DNA of 31,191 bases from a virus, in the IMG/VR virus record IMGVR_UViG_3300008266_000414, positions 1 to 31,191 of that record; one strand, 5' to 3'. The position numbers and the translations under genes are program-made. Below, piece after piece: positions 22,290 to 30,618 of this stretch. How positions within the stretch are numbered: the first letter of the stretch is position 1; each line of letters begins with the position of its first letter. The notes beneath the pieces are model-generated. The model searched no databases and was not told the DNA's origin. It saw nothing but the letters and a program-made list of their open reading frames with translations.

Positions 22290-23219
22290 TTATTTGCCTT
22301 TCAGCCATCCAAGCCCGTGCATTGGGTGCTTGATGTTACGCTTGCCGTTGGCGTCGATTGGGCCACCATCCTTCTTACCGAAGATGTTTCCAAGAGCGCC
22401 AATGCCAGTGGCAATCGCACCGATTGTCGATGCCGTCTTATTTACGCCGGGAGCCGTCTCATAACGAGTGCCTGATCCGCTTGCGCTTGGTGTGCCAACA
22501 ATGTTTGAAAAGCGCTGGGCTTGCGTGTAATCATAATCGCGCTGGGCTTCAAAGTCGGATTTCGCTAGGTCAAGCGACTCCTGCTCGAACCCGCGCTGTG
22601 CGCGGCCAGCCGCTTCAAGAGCAGCCGTTTCAGTTCCAGCCAATCTCTGAATGTCGCTACCAAGCCCCGCAGCCTTCTCAGCTGCCGTGAGGTAGCGTCC
22701 AGCTTCAGTATTGAACTGGCCCATGCCGCTCTCATAGCCCTTCTGCAGAGCCTCGTTCTGAGCCGACAGAGCAGCAGCGTTAGCGTCACGCACCGCACGC
22801 GCCGTGAACTCTGCGCTCCGGCTTCCGCCAAACGTACCACCACCGACAAACGTGCGGTTAACCTGAGGCAATAGATTCTCATACAGGTTGCGACCAGCTG
22901 CAGCGCCAATACCAGCAACGACGTTCTGAGTGTACGGATTCATGAACCGCGACGCGACGCCCGGATCAGTGAACGATTGCGTGCCACCTGCAATGTATTG
23001 GCCAGCTGCCTGCGTGTAAGGCCGGAAGTTTCCGACGTTCGCAGATGTCATCTGATAGGCTTGCTGTTCCTGCGGGGAGATAGAAGCAAGGCGCGGGCCG
23101 CCAGTATAGGGCTGATAGTCAGCACTTGTGGCCGTTGCGGCCCGTTCGATGCTCTTGGTATAGGCATCAACAAGCCACTGGGGCAGCTTGGTCTCCGTGA
23201 CAGTTTGTGTGACAGCCAT
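22290..23219 (-). CDS. DNA-ejection-type virion protein, 309 aa
   Basis: ATG 23219 overlaps the previous stop (TAATG) and has GGAGG 9 bases upstream. The protein contains SADYQPYTGGPRLASISPQEQQA, trimmed here to its start SADYQPYTGG, then SRFMNPYTQNVV, FVGGGTFGGSRSAE and a long Ala/Glu/Gln helical part. A Gly-rich hydrophobic piece (TIGAIATGIGALGNIFGKKDG) and a basic tail (GLGWLKGK) end it. The 'MNPYTQ ... GGSR' plan is common in podovirus proteins placed next to ejection proteins. Such proteins form or coat the channel for DNA entry. This is family recollection, not proof. Confidence 0.58.
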   Translation of the reverse strand: MAVTQTVTETKLPQWLVDAYTKSIERAATATSADYQPYTGGPRLASISPQEQQAYQMTSANVGNFRPYTQAAGQYIAGGTQSFTDPGVASRFMNPYTQNVVAGIGAAAGRNLYENLLPQVNRTFVGGGTFGGSRSAEFTARAVRDANAAALSAQNEALQKGYESGMGQFNTEAGRYLTAAEKAAGLGSDIQRLAGTETAALEAAGRAQRGFEQESLDLAKSDFEAQRDYDYTQAQRFSNIVGTPSASGSGTRYETAPGVNKTASTIGAIATGIGALGNIFGKKDGGPIDANGKRNIKHPMHGLGWLKGK

Positions 23220-26200
23220 TACGCCAATCCTCCAACAGCTTTAAGCATTGTATCTATACCCTTCTGGGGTTTTGCAATCTTTTTTACATCCTTACGTCCA
23301 GCCTGACGACGCACCATTTGGCGCATTTTGTCAAGACGGCGCACGCCTTCATCATTTGATCCATCACCAAGATCAGCAACATCCTGCGCGCTCCAGACAT
23401 ATTCGCCATCGGACAGCCACGCCGGGATCTTATCGTCCTGACCGCTGCCGATGCCCTTTACCTGTCCGGGGCCCTGATGACCGCCGTTCTTATGATACTC
23501 GACGAGATGCTTTACCATATCATCATCGACTTCGCCACCTTCAGCAAAAGTGTTTCCGGATGGAAGAATCATCGCTGGGCCAGCAGACTCATTTGCAATA
23601 GGTGTAGTGATAGGTGCAGGGGCAGACTGCAATAATTCTTGTCCCGTCACAGGATCTTTGGTGAAGAACAGATACTCTGTCTCCTGATCGCCGCCACGCC
23701 GGCCATAAGTCTGTGGCGTATAGGGATAGCCACCAACACCACCGATTCCGCCTACAGGAATAGTCGGCCTCAGCGTGGTTTTCGTGAAGTTTATTTTGCT
23801 GGTATCTGGGGCAATCGTGCCGCCACCGTCACCACCGCCTCCGATAACGCCTCCGATTATAGGCGCAGCTACCTGTACTATATCAGCAACGTCGCCTATT
23901 TTTTCCAATAGGGACTTATCTTTGTCTTTGCCCGCCTGCTCATCAGCAAGATCTTCTTGGAACTCAGGCGATTTGATTAAGTCTTCAACGCCGGGAATAC
24001 CACCGCCAATACCAGCGGCAACATCAGGAAGCGGAGTTGTAGTCTCTGGGGCCGTGACCAAGATTTCTTCCTTGGGTTCTTCGACGACAGGCTGCTCTTC
24101 CACTGGTTGCGCCGGAGTGGTTGTGACCGCTGTATTAATAGGCGGAATCCCGCCAATTCCTGCAGCTGTTTCTGGAATAGGAGCGACATCAGACTCCGGA
24201 GCTGTGACGACAATTTCTTCCTTAGGAGGCTCAGTCGAAACCGTCGAAGGCGGAATTTCGACAGGAATAATATTGCCAATACCAGCGGTTTCAGGAACAG
24301 GAATAACTTCGGGTTCCGGCGTGGCCGTGACAACTATATCTTCTTTGACTTCTGGCTGCCGCTCTTCAGCGCGTGCGTCTTGAAGTTCCGGCGAATTAAC
24401 CAAGTCGCCAATACCTGCAAAGCCGCCTGCAACACCAGCTGCCGTCTCCACAATTGGGTTCGCTCCAGATACAGCCGTCGTAACCGGGTTGGCCGAAACA
24501 ACAATTGTTGGATCTGCCGCAACCGCAGCCGAATTTGCTGCCGCCTCATCAAGTTTATTAAGGGCAGCGTTTGTTTCTGGGCTTGGTTGATAGTCAGGCA
24601 CAACCTGCTGGACTGCATCAACAACTGCAGAGCTAACAGCGGCCCCAGTTGCTCCCGCAGATATTGCGGATACCGCCGCGTCAGTGGCCGCGTTGATAAC
24701 AATGTCACCAGTCACTGCATCAACAGTGCCACTTCCTCCGATGCCGCTTATGATGTCTCCAACCTGAGATTCCACCCCAATATCCTTGAGAACGCCACCA
24801 ACAGCTTCTGAAATATCACCACCAATATCAGTGCCCGACATAACGCCCGCTGTCGCACCAGCCGCTGCGGCGCGTATCAATGTCTCCTCAATGGAGCGGC
24901 CCTGAACTGCGCTCGAAACGGCAGACCCAAGAGCAGCAGCGCCAGCCGTCGCCGCAGGCCCAACCGGGCCAAGGACAGCTGTTGCAATAATTGGATAAGC
25001 AATATCAGATACGTTGACGCCAGCCGCACTTGCACCAGCAGCAATCGCCGCACCTACTGGGCCACCAATGATGAAGCCAAGGGCAGCATCACCAATAATA
25101 TCAAGGGCTTGATTAAATATGCTTGTATTTCTCTTCTCATTCGCAACGGTCTTAAAGGTGTCCCCGAATGACAAGTCTCCAGAGCCGGGGTTCTTGAATT
25201 GACCAGTCTGGATCTCCCAGTCAGCCTTGTTACCACCCGCTTTAGTCAATCCTGCAGCAAGCTCTATGGCCTTTTCAGCGGCCTCATATCCAGTGCCTTG
25301 GAAGACAACCTTCTTGGTTCTCATGTCAACAAGACGTACCGGCTGGTTTTCAATTACGTTGAACGTGTTGTCTTTTTTTGCCACCGTGGAAGTGGGGTTG
25401 CCTTTGTTTGACTTTGGTGCCGTGAAGGTTCTGAAATTGTTTGTGTAATCAGGGTTTGTCACCCCGAAGTTACCAAAATTCAGATTGCCAAGATCCAACG
25501 TGGCAAGCGAAGCCATCATTTCGTTCCACTGATCCCTAGACATCTGCATGGTCTGAAGATCGGTATCACTTGGCGAGTAGTCATTGTTGTTAATGACCTG
25601 CGTGCCAGCAGCGGGAGCCGTAGCCGGAGATGCCGGAGCCGCCACAGCAGTCTCAATAACCGAAGGAGCCTCGGCTGGCGCAGCAACGGCAGGAGAACCG
25701 ATACCAGCTACAGGCTCAGCCTCAACGGTCACGGGCTCTACGGCTGGCGTGTAAACAGACTCTGGAACTGGAGCGTATGTTTCCTCAGGCATGCCATAGT
25801 AGGCATCGGGTTCGTAATAATTTACGTCACGACCTATGCCCGCGACAGGCGCTGGCTCGTAATAAGTAGGAGCAGCTGGAGGCGTGTAAACGGGAGCGGG
25901 AACTGGCTCTGGAGCATAGATCTGCTCTGGCACGAAACCATAATCAGGCTCAGCGGAAACCTCTCTACCTCCTATACCGCGAACAACATCGGCCTCTGGA
26001 GTAACCACTGGAGCAGGCGTGTATATCTGCTCAGGAGCCTGAACCTCAGGCACATAATAGTTCTCATCAACACTGCGACCGATTCCGCTCAATGGCTGCG
26101 GCTCTGGCGTAAAGACTGGTTCTGGAGCTGGAGTAACTGCGTCGGCTTGTTCCGCTTGGACACGCGCCTGTTCTTGGGCAGCCACTTCTGCTTGAATAGA

Positions 26201-27208
26201 TGCCTGTTCTGCAGCTTCGCGCTCAGCGGCAGCCTGAGCGGCAGCAACCCGCTGTGCTTCTGCCTGCACTTCAGCAGCGCGCTGTGCGGCTTGTGCATCT
26301 GCAACACGCTGAGCTTCTGCTTGCTGCGCCGCAACACGCTGTGCTTCTGCCTGCTGTGCTGCTTGAACACGCGCCTGCTCTGCTGCTTGTGCTTGTGCCT
26401 GCGCTTCAGCCTGAACCTGAGCGGCAGCAACGCGCTGAGCCTCTGCCCGTGCTGCTGCTTCAGCCTGAGCCTGTGCTGCGGCCTGAGCCTCTGCTGCAGC
26501 CTGAGCTGCGGCCTGCTCTGCCAAAGCTCGCTCCTGAGCTGCGCGTTCGGCGGCTGCCTGTGCTGCTTGGGCGCGCCTTTCATTCAGTTCGGTTTGCTGT
26601 CTTTGAGCGGCGGCTTCAGCTGCTGCTGCTCGTTCCGCTGCAACTCTTTCGGCCTCGGCTCTCTCAGCCAGTTCTTGGGCTGCGGCAACGCGCTGGGCTT
26701 CAGCGGCGGCGGCTGCCTGTTGTGCCGCTGCCTGTTCTGCGGCTGCCTGTGCTGCCGCTACGCGCTGTGCTTCAGCCTGCTGAGCGGCATACTGCGCTGC
26801 GGCGGCCTGTTCTGCAGCGACACGCTGAGCTTCCGCCTGCTGTGCTGCCGCTTGTTCTGCGGCGTAGCGTTCAGCAGCTGCTCTCTGAGCTTCTATCTGT
26901 TGCGCTGCCTGATCTGCAGCATAGCGCTCTGCAGCCAACTGTTCAGCTGATATTTGCGGCGCTGTGAATCGATCTGGCGCTCCACCGATCAGGCCGTAAT
27001 CCTCAACCATATACTGAGGAATGTCGCCAATACCGGCAGTGATCTCTGGAGCAGGCGGCGGTGCATAATACACCGGCTCCGGCGCATAATACACAGGCTC
27101 AACGGGAGCTGGAGAATACTGTTGCACAGCCGCAGCAATGGCCTGCTGAAACGCGGGGCTATTGAAATAGTCCGCATCAAACTGTGGCATGTAAAAATCT
27201 TCAAACAC
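23219..27208 (-). CDS. Giant repeat-rich virion protein, 1329 aa, with TonB-box-like repeats
   Basis: The start is GTG 27208, overlapping the previous TAG (TAGTG), with GGGAG 9 bases upstream. Residues about 92-355 are an Ala/Gln/Glu/Arg coiled-coil of repeated EAQRVAA-type units. About 360-560 is Pro/Tyr-rich with EPVYTP and GIG motifs. About 705-880 is Gly/Ala-rich and hydrophobic, with glycine-zipper character (GFIIGGPVGAAIAAGA). About 900-1060 carries repeated (E/D)I(V/L)VTA-PE units at 956, 997 and 1047, each followed by Pro-rich linker and GIG. The C-terminal part has a 'DDKIPAWLSDGEYV ... LGDGSN' motif (about 1253-1297) that I know from phage ejection-type proteins. It likely helps the virion cross the host envelope. 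The repeats are discussed in findings. Confidence 0.65.
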   Translation of the reverse strand: MFEDFYMPQFDADYFNSPAFQQAIAAAVQQYSPAPVEPVYYAPEPVYYAPPPAPEITAGIGDIPQYMVEDYGLIGGAPDRFTAPQISAEQLAAERYAADQAAQQIEAQRAAAERYAAEQAAAQQAEAQRVAAEQAAAAQYAAQQAEAQRVAAAQAAAEQAAAQQAAAAAEAQRVAAAQELAERAEAERVAAERAAAAEAAAQRQQTELNERRAQAAQAAAERAAQERALAEQAAAQAAAEAQAAAQAQAEAAARAEAQRVAAAQVQAEAQAQAQAAEQARVQAAQQAEAQRVAAQQAEAQRVADAQAAQRAAEVQAEAQRVAAAQAAAEREAAEQASIQAEVAAQEQARVQAEQADAVTPAPEPVFTPEPQPLSGIGRSVDENYYVPEVQAPEQIYTPAPVVTPEADVVRGIGGREVSAEPDYGFVPEQIYAPEPVPAPVYTPPAAPTYYEPAPVAGIGRDVNYYEPDAYYGMPEETYAPVPESVYTPAVEPVTVEAEPVAGIGSPAVAAPAEAPSVIETAVAAPASPATAPAAGTQVINNNDYSPSDTDLQTMQMSRDQWNEMMASLATLDLGNLNFGNFGVTNPDYTNNFRTFTAPKSNKGNPTSTVAKKDNTFNVIENQPVRLVDMRTKKVVFQGTGYEAAEKAIELAAGLTKAGGNKADWEIQTGQFKNPGSGDLSFGDTFKTVANEKRNTSIFNQALDIIGDAALGFIIGGPVGAAIAAGASAAGVNVSDIAYPIIATAVLGPVGPAATAGAAALGSAVSSAVQGRSIEETLIRAAAAGATAGVMSGTDIGGDISEAVGGVLKDIGVESQVGDIISGIGGSGTVDAVTGDIVINAATDAAVSAISAGATGAAVSSAVVDAVQQVVPDYQPSPETNAALNKLDEAAANSAAVAADPTIVVSANPVTTAVSGANPIVETAAGVAGGFAGIGDLVNSPELQDARAEERQPEVKEDIVVTATPEPEVIPVPETAGIGNIIPVEIPPSTVSTEPPKEEIVVTAPESDVAPIPETAAGIGGIPPINTAVTTTPAQPVEEQPVVEEPKEEILVTAPETTTPLPDVAAGIGGGIPGVEDLIKSPEFQEDLADEQAGKDKDKSLLEKIGDVADIVQVAAPIIGGVIGGGGDGGGTIAPDTSKINFTKTTLRPTIPVGGIGGVGGYPYTPQTYGRRGGDQETEYLFFTKDPVTGQELLQSAPAPITTPIANESAGPAMILPSGNTFAEGGEVDDDMVKHLVEYHKNGGHQGPGQVKGIGSGQDDKIPAWLSDGEYVWSAQDVADLGDGSNDEGVRRLDKMRQMVRRQAGRKDVKKIAKPQKGIDTMLKAVGGLA
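24030..24345 (-). repeat. Repeated EEIVVTAPE modules in the 1329-aa protein
   Basis: Three diverged copies of a module lie 41 and 50 residues apart: EDIVVTATPE (956-965), EEIVVTAPES (997-1006) and EEILVTAPET (1047-1056). Each is followed by P(V/I/L)P(E/D) and then (A)AGIG. A fourth related site is TIVVSA (901-906). The unit matches the E-x-I-V-V-T-A pattern of TonB boxes of outer-membrane receptors. Confidence 0.75.
26150..26935 (-). repeat. Low-complexity coiled-coil coding repeat
   Basis: About 260 codons of near-repeats such as AEAQRVAA, AAAQQAAA and EQAAAQ make up the N-terminal coiled coil of the 1329-residue protein. The DNA is imperfectly repeated (CTG/GCC-rich in the + orientation) but keeps frame throughout. 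It would form a long helical rod. Such DNA is prone to slippage and to misassembly, so its length could vary between isolates. Confidence 0.8.
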
Positions 27209-27459
27209 TACGAACCACTCCCGCCGCTATCAAGCAACTGTATAAACCGCATTGCCCAAAGTTTCCAGTCATCAAACTGATATGGATTGGGAGCACCAAT
27301 CTCAGCTATTTTATTCAAAGCCTGCAAGCCAGCCGCCCAGTCCTGCCAGTTCGCGCCGGGCATCATCTGCGTTACCACGCCAAACTGCTGCAGATCAGGA
27401 TACATATAATCAGCCCAGTCAATGAAGTGATCAATGCCACGAGGATCGATGCCAATCAT
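27208..27459 (-). CDS. Small protein before the giant ejection gene, 83 aa
   Basis: ATG 27459 overlaps the HNH stop (ATGA), and the stop shares one base with the next GTG (TAGTG). The product starts MIGIDPRGIDHFIDWADYMY, is rich in Trp (NWQDWAAGLQALNKI, FDDWKLWAMRF) and ends with a Gly/Ser tail (GGSGS). I recall such small Trp-rich proteins next to tail or ejection genes of podoviruses, with no known function. Confidence 0.65.
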   Translation of the reverse strand: MIGIDPRGIDHFIDWADYMYPDLQQFGVVTQMMPGANWQDWAAGLQALNKIAEIGAPNPYQFDDWKLWAMRFIQLLDSGGSGS

Positions 27460-28001
27460 ATGAAGTGCCTCGCAGCTATACGACCATGATTTTCATGATA
27501 CGCGGCTTGATTCTGCGCCTTTTTACGGGCCACAAAGGCGTCATCTAGATTCTTAAAATAGCCAACAAGATGCCTTTTCCCTTCGCGACTAACACGAACT
27601 CGCCACGCAGAGGCGTTAATTTTCCAATCTATTCCGGGCATTCCAGATTTATTATCGTGCCTTAACTTTACGTTTTTTTGGTTATCCGAATGTGAAACGT
27701 CTCTAAGGTTTGCAATTCGATTGTCAGATCTCAGCCCATTGACATGATCAATTTGGCCTGTTGGCCACGAGCCATAGTGCATCGCCCATGCCACTCTATG
27801 TGCGAAGTAATGTTTTTTAAAAATGTGCCCGTTAAGATAACCGTAATGCAGCGTTTGAAACGCTTTTGTGCCGCTATACTTCTTATTCCAACCCGTCGCA
27901 TCCTTGGGGTTTTTAAACCAGCTTTCATCACGCATGAGCCAAACAAGCTCACCCGTGTCAGGATTATATGAAAGTAACTGGCGCAAGATCTCAGGGTCCA
28001 T
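27456..28001 (-). CDS. HNH homing endonuclease with AP2-like domain (1)
   Basis: ATG 28001 follows the gp10-like stop by one base. An upstream in-frame extension to 28106 lies inside that gene and is rejected. The product (181 aa) starts MDPEILRQLLSYNPDTGELV. It has the HNH nuclease pattern: H68 (FAHRVAW), D85-H86 (IDHVNG), N98 (IANLRDVS) and N107. A C-terminal DNA-binding part of AP2 type follows (GIDWKINASAWRVRV ... GYFKNLDDAF). Such genes cut intron- or gene-free alleles and spread themselves. It lies exactly between two structural genes, without disrupting either. Confidence 0.85.
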   Translation of the reverse strand: MDPEILRQLLSYNPDTGELVWLMRDESWFKNPKDATGWNKKYSGTKAFQTLHYGYLNGHIFKKHYFAHRVAWAMHYGSWPTGQIDHVNGLRSDNRIANLRDVSHSDNQKNVKLRHDNKSGMPGIDWKINASAWRVRVSREGKRHLVGYFKNLDDAFVARKKAQNQAAYHENHGRIAARHFI

Positions 28002-28002
28002 A

Positions 28003-29610
28003 TTAACTCTGATACCTCCCATCTGAAGGCTGCAGGTGGACGATGATTTGCCCGGCTTGGTAATCCCCACCAATCGTATTGCTCTGGAATTTAAAGCGCA
28101 ACTCACGCCGCTGCTCCTTAAAGAACACCTGCTGCTGCTCCGGCGTCGTTGCCTGATCCGGGAAGGTCATGATGGGTCCATTAACTTCAGGCGAGCGAGC
28201 GTTGATACGCCCAGTGATCTGCACCGTCATGTCGCCAGTCTGCACAAAGTCAGGTTCAATTATGCTGACGTGAATGGAGCGCGACTTCGGGTCAGGTGTC
28301 GTGAGCAGTGATACGTCGCCCGTCTCGAAATAGCTCTGAACGGCATTGATCGACGAGCCATCGATCTCATCAACGCCGGATTCATGCCGCCATATCTTAT
28401 ACTGCGTAAAGCCTGTGTCCGTGATGCGGAAATCATTGTCAGCTTCCGTGATGCGGCTGTCGCTGGCTTCCGTGATGCGCAGATCGCCAGCTGGCGGCAA
28501 GATAGGCGCAACGCCAGCAAGAATGGGTGACTGAAATACCTGCGCGTAAATGCCCGCTGAGCGCCCGCCGTTTGGCAGCGCGGTGTCGTACCACGTACCT
28601 TCGCGGACGTTATAAATTACAGCGTGATTCGGCTCAGTGCTGTCACCCTTGGGGAAGCACCACCAGATCTCACCAAAGCGAGGAACCTTATAGGCGAACA
28701 CCTTATTGGCATAGGTGTAATTCAGGTTGTCGAAGAAGAAGTTGATGTTCAGCTCATTCGGGACTTCACGGACAACACCATTGTACATCAGGAATCGGTC
28801 GAGCCCGACCCAATAATAGATGCCGTCATACTCAATGATACCATTGGCCGCGAGCACTGATGAGGCCGACGTGATCGTGTCGAACGAGAACACATCCGTG
28901 CCACCCGTGTAAAAAGCCCTGACAAGACTGTCCAGCGTCCAGAATAATCCAGCAGGGTTCTGGCCGCCGCCACGCAGAGGGAGGCCCTTGATGATCTTCG
29001 AGGAGGTAATGAAGGCATCGCCCGCATCACCCGTCGTAAAGTTCGTTGGGTCGTTTGCGTCAGACCACTTAATGAAACCGTTGCTGGAATACATAAATAG
29101 GTACGGGTGCAGGACCACGATGCCGCCAGAAACGCCTGCGGTCGGAATCTCAGTGAGCGCCGAAGACCCATAGATGTTTCCGATGTAAGCCGGGTAAGTT
29201 GCAGAACTGGAAATATCGAGCAGCGTCTCAGCCGGATGCGCGATGATGACGTTGCCGCCACCAGCGCCGTCATACATGGCATCGAACATCCAGTTGAAAT
29301 TATCATCAGCTATGTAGCCGACAGGGCTGCGGTCGATAGGCGCGCTGGTGTTTCCAGACACGTCAATCGTGAATTGCTGAATGCCATTCTGGTTGCCAGC
29401 ATGCGTATAGACGAAGTTATTCAGAGCCTGCGTGTGCAGCTGCCGAACGATCCCCGCCATGTAATTGCTGATCTGCCTATAGCCGCCAATCTTGCGCGGG
29501 AGTCCGCGCTGAAACCGAACCCACTGCCCGTCAACGTAATAATCGCCTTCAAACTTCGTGCCGTCACGCTTGATGCCGGCCTTAGATTTTACGTTGACGG
29601 GTTGGAGCAT
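28003..29610 (-). CDS. Tail hub / DNA-stabilisation protein (P22 gp10- or T7 gp12-like), 535 aa
   Basis: Starts MLQPVNVKSKAGIKRDGTKF. It then reads DGQWVRFQRGLPRKIGGYR, a signature of podovirus tail-hub proteins. The middle has FGEIWWCFPKGDS ... VIYNVREGTWYDTALP, the 'eiWw ... vYny.egtW' strand pattern of beta-propeller nozzle proteins such as P22 gp10 and T7 gp12. These plug or extend the portal and keep DNA in the head. A three-copy RIT(E/D) repeat lies at residues 378-397. It overlaps nothing: the upstream stop is 3 bases away. The ATG has only a weak ribosome site (GGAATAAG). Confidence 0.68.
   Translation of the reverse strand: MLQPVNVKSKAGIKRDGTKFEGDYYVDGQWVRFQRGLPRKIGGYRQISNYMAGIVRQLHTQALNNFVYTHAGNQNGIQQFTIDVSGNTSAPIDRSPVGYIADDNFNWMFDAMYDGAGGGNVIIAHPAETLLDISSSATYPAYIGNIYGSSALTEIPTAGVSGGIVVLHPYLFMYSSNGFIKWSDANDPTNFTTGDAGDAFITSSKIIKGLPLRGGGQNPAGLFWTLDSLVRAFYTGGTDVFSFDTITSASSVLAANGIIEYDGIYYWVGLDRFLMYNGVVREVPNELNINFFFDNLNYTYANKVFAYKVPRFGEIWWCFPKGDSTEPNHAVIYNVREGTWYDTALPNGGRSAGIYAQVFQSPILAGVAPILPPAGDLRITEASDSRITEADNDFRITDTGFTQYKIWRHESGVDEIDGSSINAVQSYFETGDVSLLTTPDPKSRSIHVSIIEPDFVQTGDMTVQITGRINARSPEVNGPIMTFPDQATTPEQQQVFFKEQRRELRFKFQSNTIGGDYQAGQIIVHLQPSDGRYQS
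28418..28479 (-). repeat. Three copies of a CGCATCACGGA repeat in the tail hub gene
   Basis: On the - strand, CGCATCACGGA recurs three times (+ strand 28418-28428, 28445-28455 and 28469-28479), 27 and 24 bases apart. It encodes RITE/D at residues 378, 386 and 395 (LRITEASD, SRITEADN, FRITDTG). It forms a short acidic/polar repeat block in the middle of the beta-propeller region, probably an exposed loop. Confidence 0.85.
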
Positions 29611-29613
29611 ATC

Positions 29614-29772
29614 TTATTCCGAGGTCTGCTCTGGCTCTGGGGCAACCTGAGCTTCCGCCTGTTCCTTGATTTTTACTACGAGAGGCCATGCGCCTGAAGA
29701 CGTAGGCAGGTTGCCCAGCGTCTGGAGGACTGCGTTGATCTCATCGACGGTCAGTTTAAGTTCTATTTCCAT
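29614..29772 (-). CDS. Small conserved-type phage protein, 52 aa
   Basis: ATG 29772 has GGAG 10 bases upstream and the stop lies 3 bases before the gp10-like start. The product reads MEIELKLTVDEINAVLQTLG, then NLPTSSGAWPLVVKIKEQAE, and ends in acidic PEPEQTSE. I have seen the 'LTVDEINAVLQ.LGNLPTSSGAWPLV' plan in several phage structural regions, with no role assigned. Placement suggests a tail or head accessory. It is too short for usual gene finders. Confidence 0.75.
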   Translation of the reverse strand: MEIELKLTVDEINAVLQTLGNLPTSSGAWPLVVKIKEQAEAQVAPEPEQTSE

Positions 29773-29777
29773 TGTTA

Positions 29778-30104
29778 TTAGCTCCAAGGTAATGGTGGCG
29801 TCACAACAGGTGGATCGACCTGATCGCTGATCTGCTGCGCCACATTAGCTTCATAGGCCGCAACTTGCTCTTCGCCAAGTGCATCTTGCACCCAGCCAAT
29901 TACTTGGGCTTCGGTGAGCGAGGCATAGGGTGTGAAGGCTGCGCCTTCGTCGAGCGTGACGCCAACCGAGCCGTATACGCTGCCGTTGTAGGTGCCGTCT
30001 GTTCCGTTTAACACCCAATGCACTACAAACACCACATCGGCTTCGCCATCCATTTCTGGATACGCTTGCATTTGAACAACGGTCCAGTTGTAAGTTGTTG
30101 TCAT
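29778..30104 (-). CDS. DUF7936-like phage protein, 108 aa
   Basis: ATG 30104 (MTTTYNWTVVQMQAYPEMDG) is chosen because GGAG ends exactly 6 bases upstream. The in-frame ATG at 30110 would touch that site. The protein has the 'TYNWTV..MQ.YP..dG..DVVF.VhW' pattern I know as DUF7936, a small phage family found near tail-fibre genes. It continues with a short beta-rich part (GSVYGSVGVTLDEG), a helix (LTEAQVIGWVQDALGE) and a Pro-rich end. The exact role is unknown. Its ribosome site overlaps the stop of the HNH gene. Confidence 0.75.
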   Translation of the reverse strand: MTTTYNWTVVQMQAYPEMDGEADVVFVVHWVLNGTDGTYNGSVYGSVGVTLDEGAAFTPYASLTEAQVIGWVQDALGEEQVAAYEANVAQQISDQVDPPVVTPPLPWS

Positions 30105-30113
30105 GTTCATCTC

Positions 30114-30605
30114 CTATATTCTGGCAAAATCGCCGTGATGCCGTAAACGGCCTTCGTTCGCAGCCTGACAAGCCGCATCAAAGTCAGTGTAAAGTCCTAA
30201 ATATACTTTCTTACCAGCCACAACAACACTTGCCATCCACTTGCGTGCAGCCTTGTGCCAGACAACCCCTTTGTTGCCCGAAGTGTTGTTAATAGGCCTA
30301 TCGCGGTTCATGCCGTTAAGCGATTTGCTTGCGGCACGTAAGTTTTCAATAGAATTGTTGCCCGCGTCGCAATCAACGTGATCCACGACATCCGGAATAT
30401 ATCCGTGGTGCATCAGAAAAACGATCTGGTGCGCATAATACGAGCGACCAGCAAGGCGAATTTTGATGTATCCGTGGCCGCTAGGACAACCAGCTTGCTT
30501 ACCTGCGTGCTTAGAGTTCCACCGCTTAAGAGCATCAGCCCTTTCACGCCAATACAGCGTGCCATCGCGGTACTCAAAAAGCCGGATCGCGTCTTCCTGT
30601 GTCAC
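30114..30605 (-). CDS. HNH homing endonuclease with AP2-like domain (2), GTG start
   Basis: GTG 30605 (reads VTQEDAIRLFEYRDGTLYWR) has AAGGAAA about 8 bases upstream and follows the fibre stop by 13 bases. An in-frame ATG at 30746 lies inside the fibre gene and is rejected. The product (163 aa) has HNH elements H59 (YAHQIVFL), D75-H76 (VVDHVD), N84, N88 (IENLRAAS) and N97. A C-terminal AP2-like unit follows (SGNKGVVWHKAARKWMAS ... GLYTDFDAACQ). It is the same class as the gene at 27456 but at a different site. It lies where the tail-fibre S74 domain should continue, which suggests it invaded that gene. Confidence 0.85.
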   Translation of the reverse strand: MTQEDAIRLFEYRDGTLYWRERADALKRWNSKHAGKQAGCPSGHGYIKIRLAGRSYYAHQIVFLMHHGYIPDVVDHVDCDAGNNSIENLRAASKSLNGMNRDRPINNTSGNKGVVWHKAARKWMASVVVAGKKVYLGLYTDFDAACQAANEGRLRHHGDFARI

Positions 30606-30618
30606 ACCTAGTTTCCTT

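Noticed and set aside
26150-26935. Possible CRISPR-like array, since short similar units recur
   Set aside because: The units are imperfect, of variable length, contiguous and in frame. They encode a coiled coil rather than separated identical repeats.
26147-26950. Cys/Leu-rich 267-codon frame on the + strand
   Set aside because: It is the antisense of the Ala/Gln repeat region. Its repeated CLCCCL pattern is only the mirror of repeated GCN/CAG codons.
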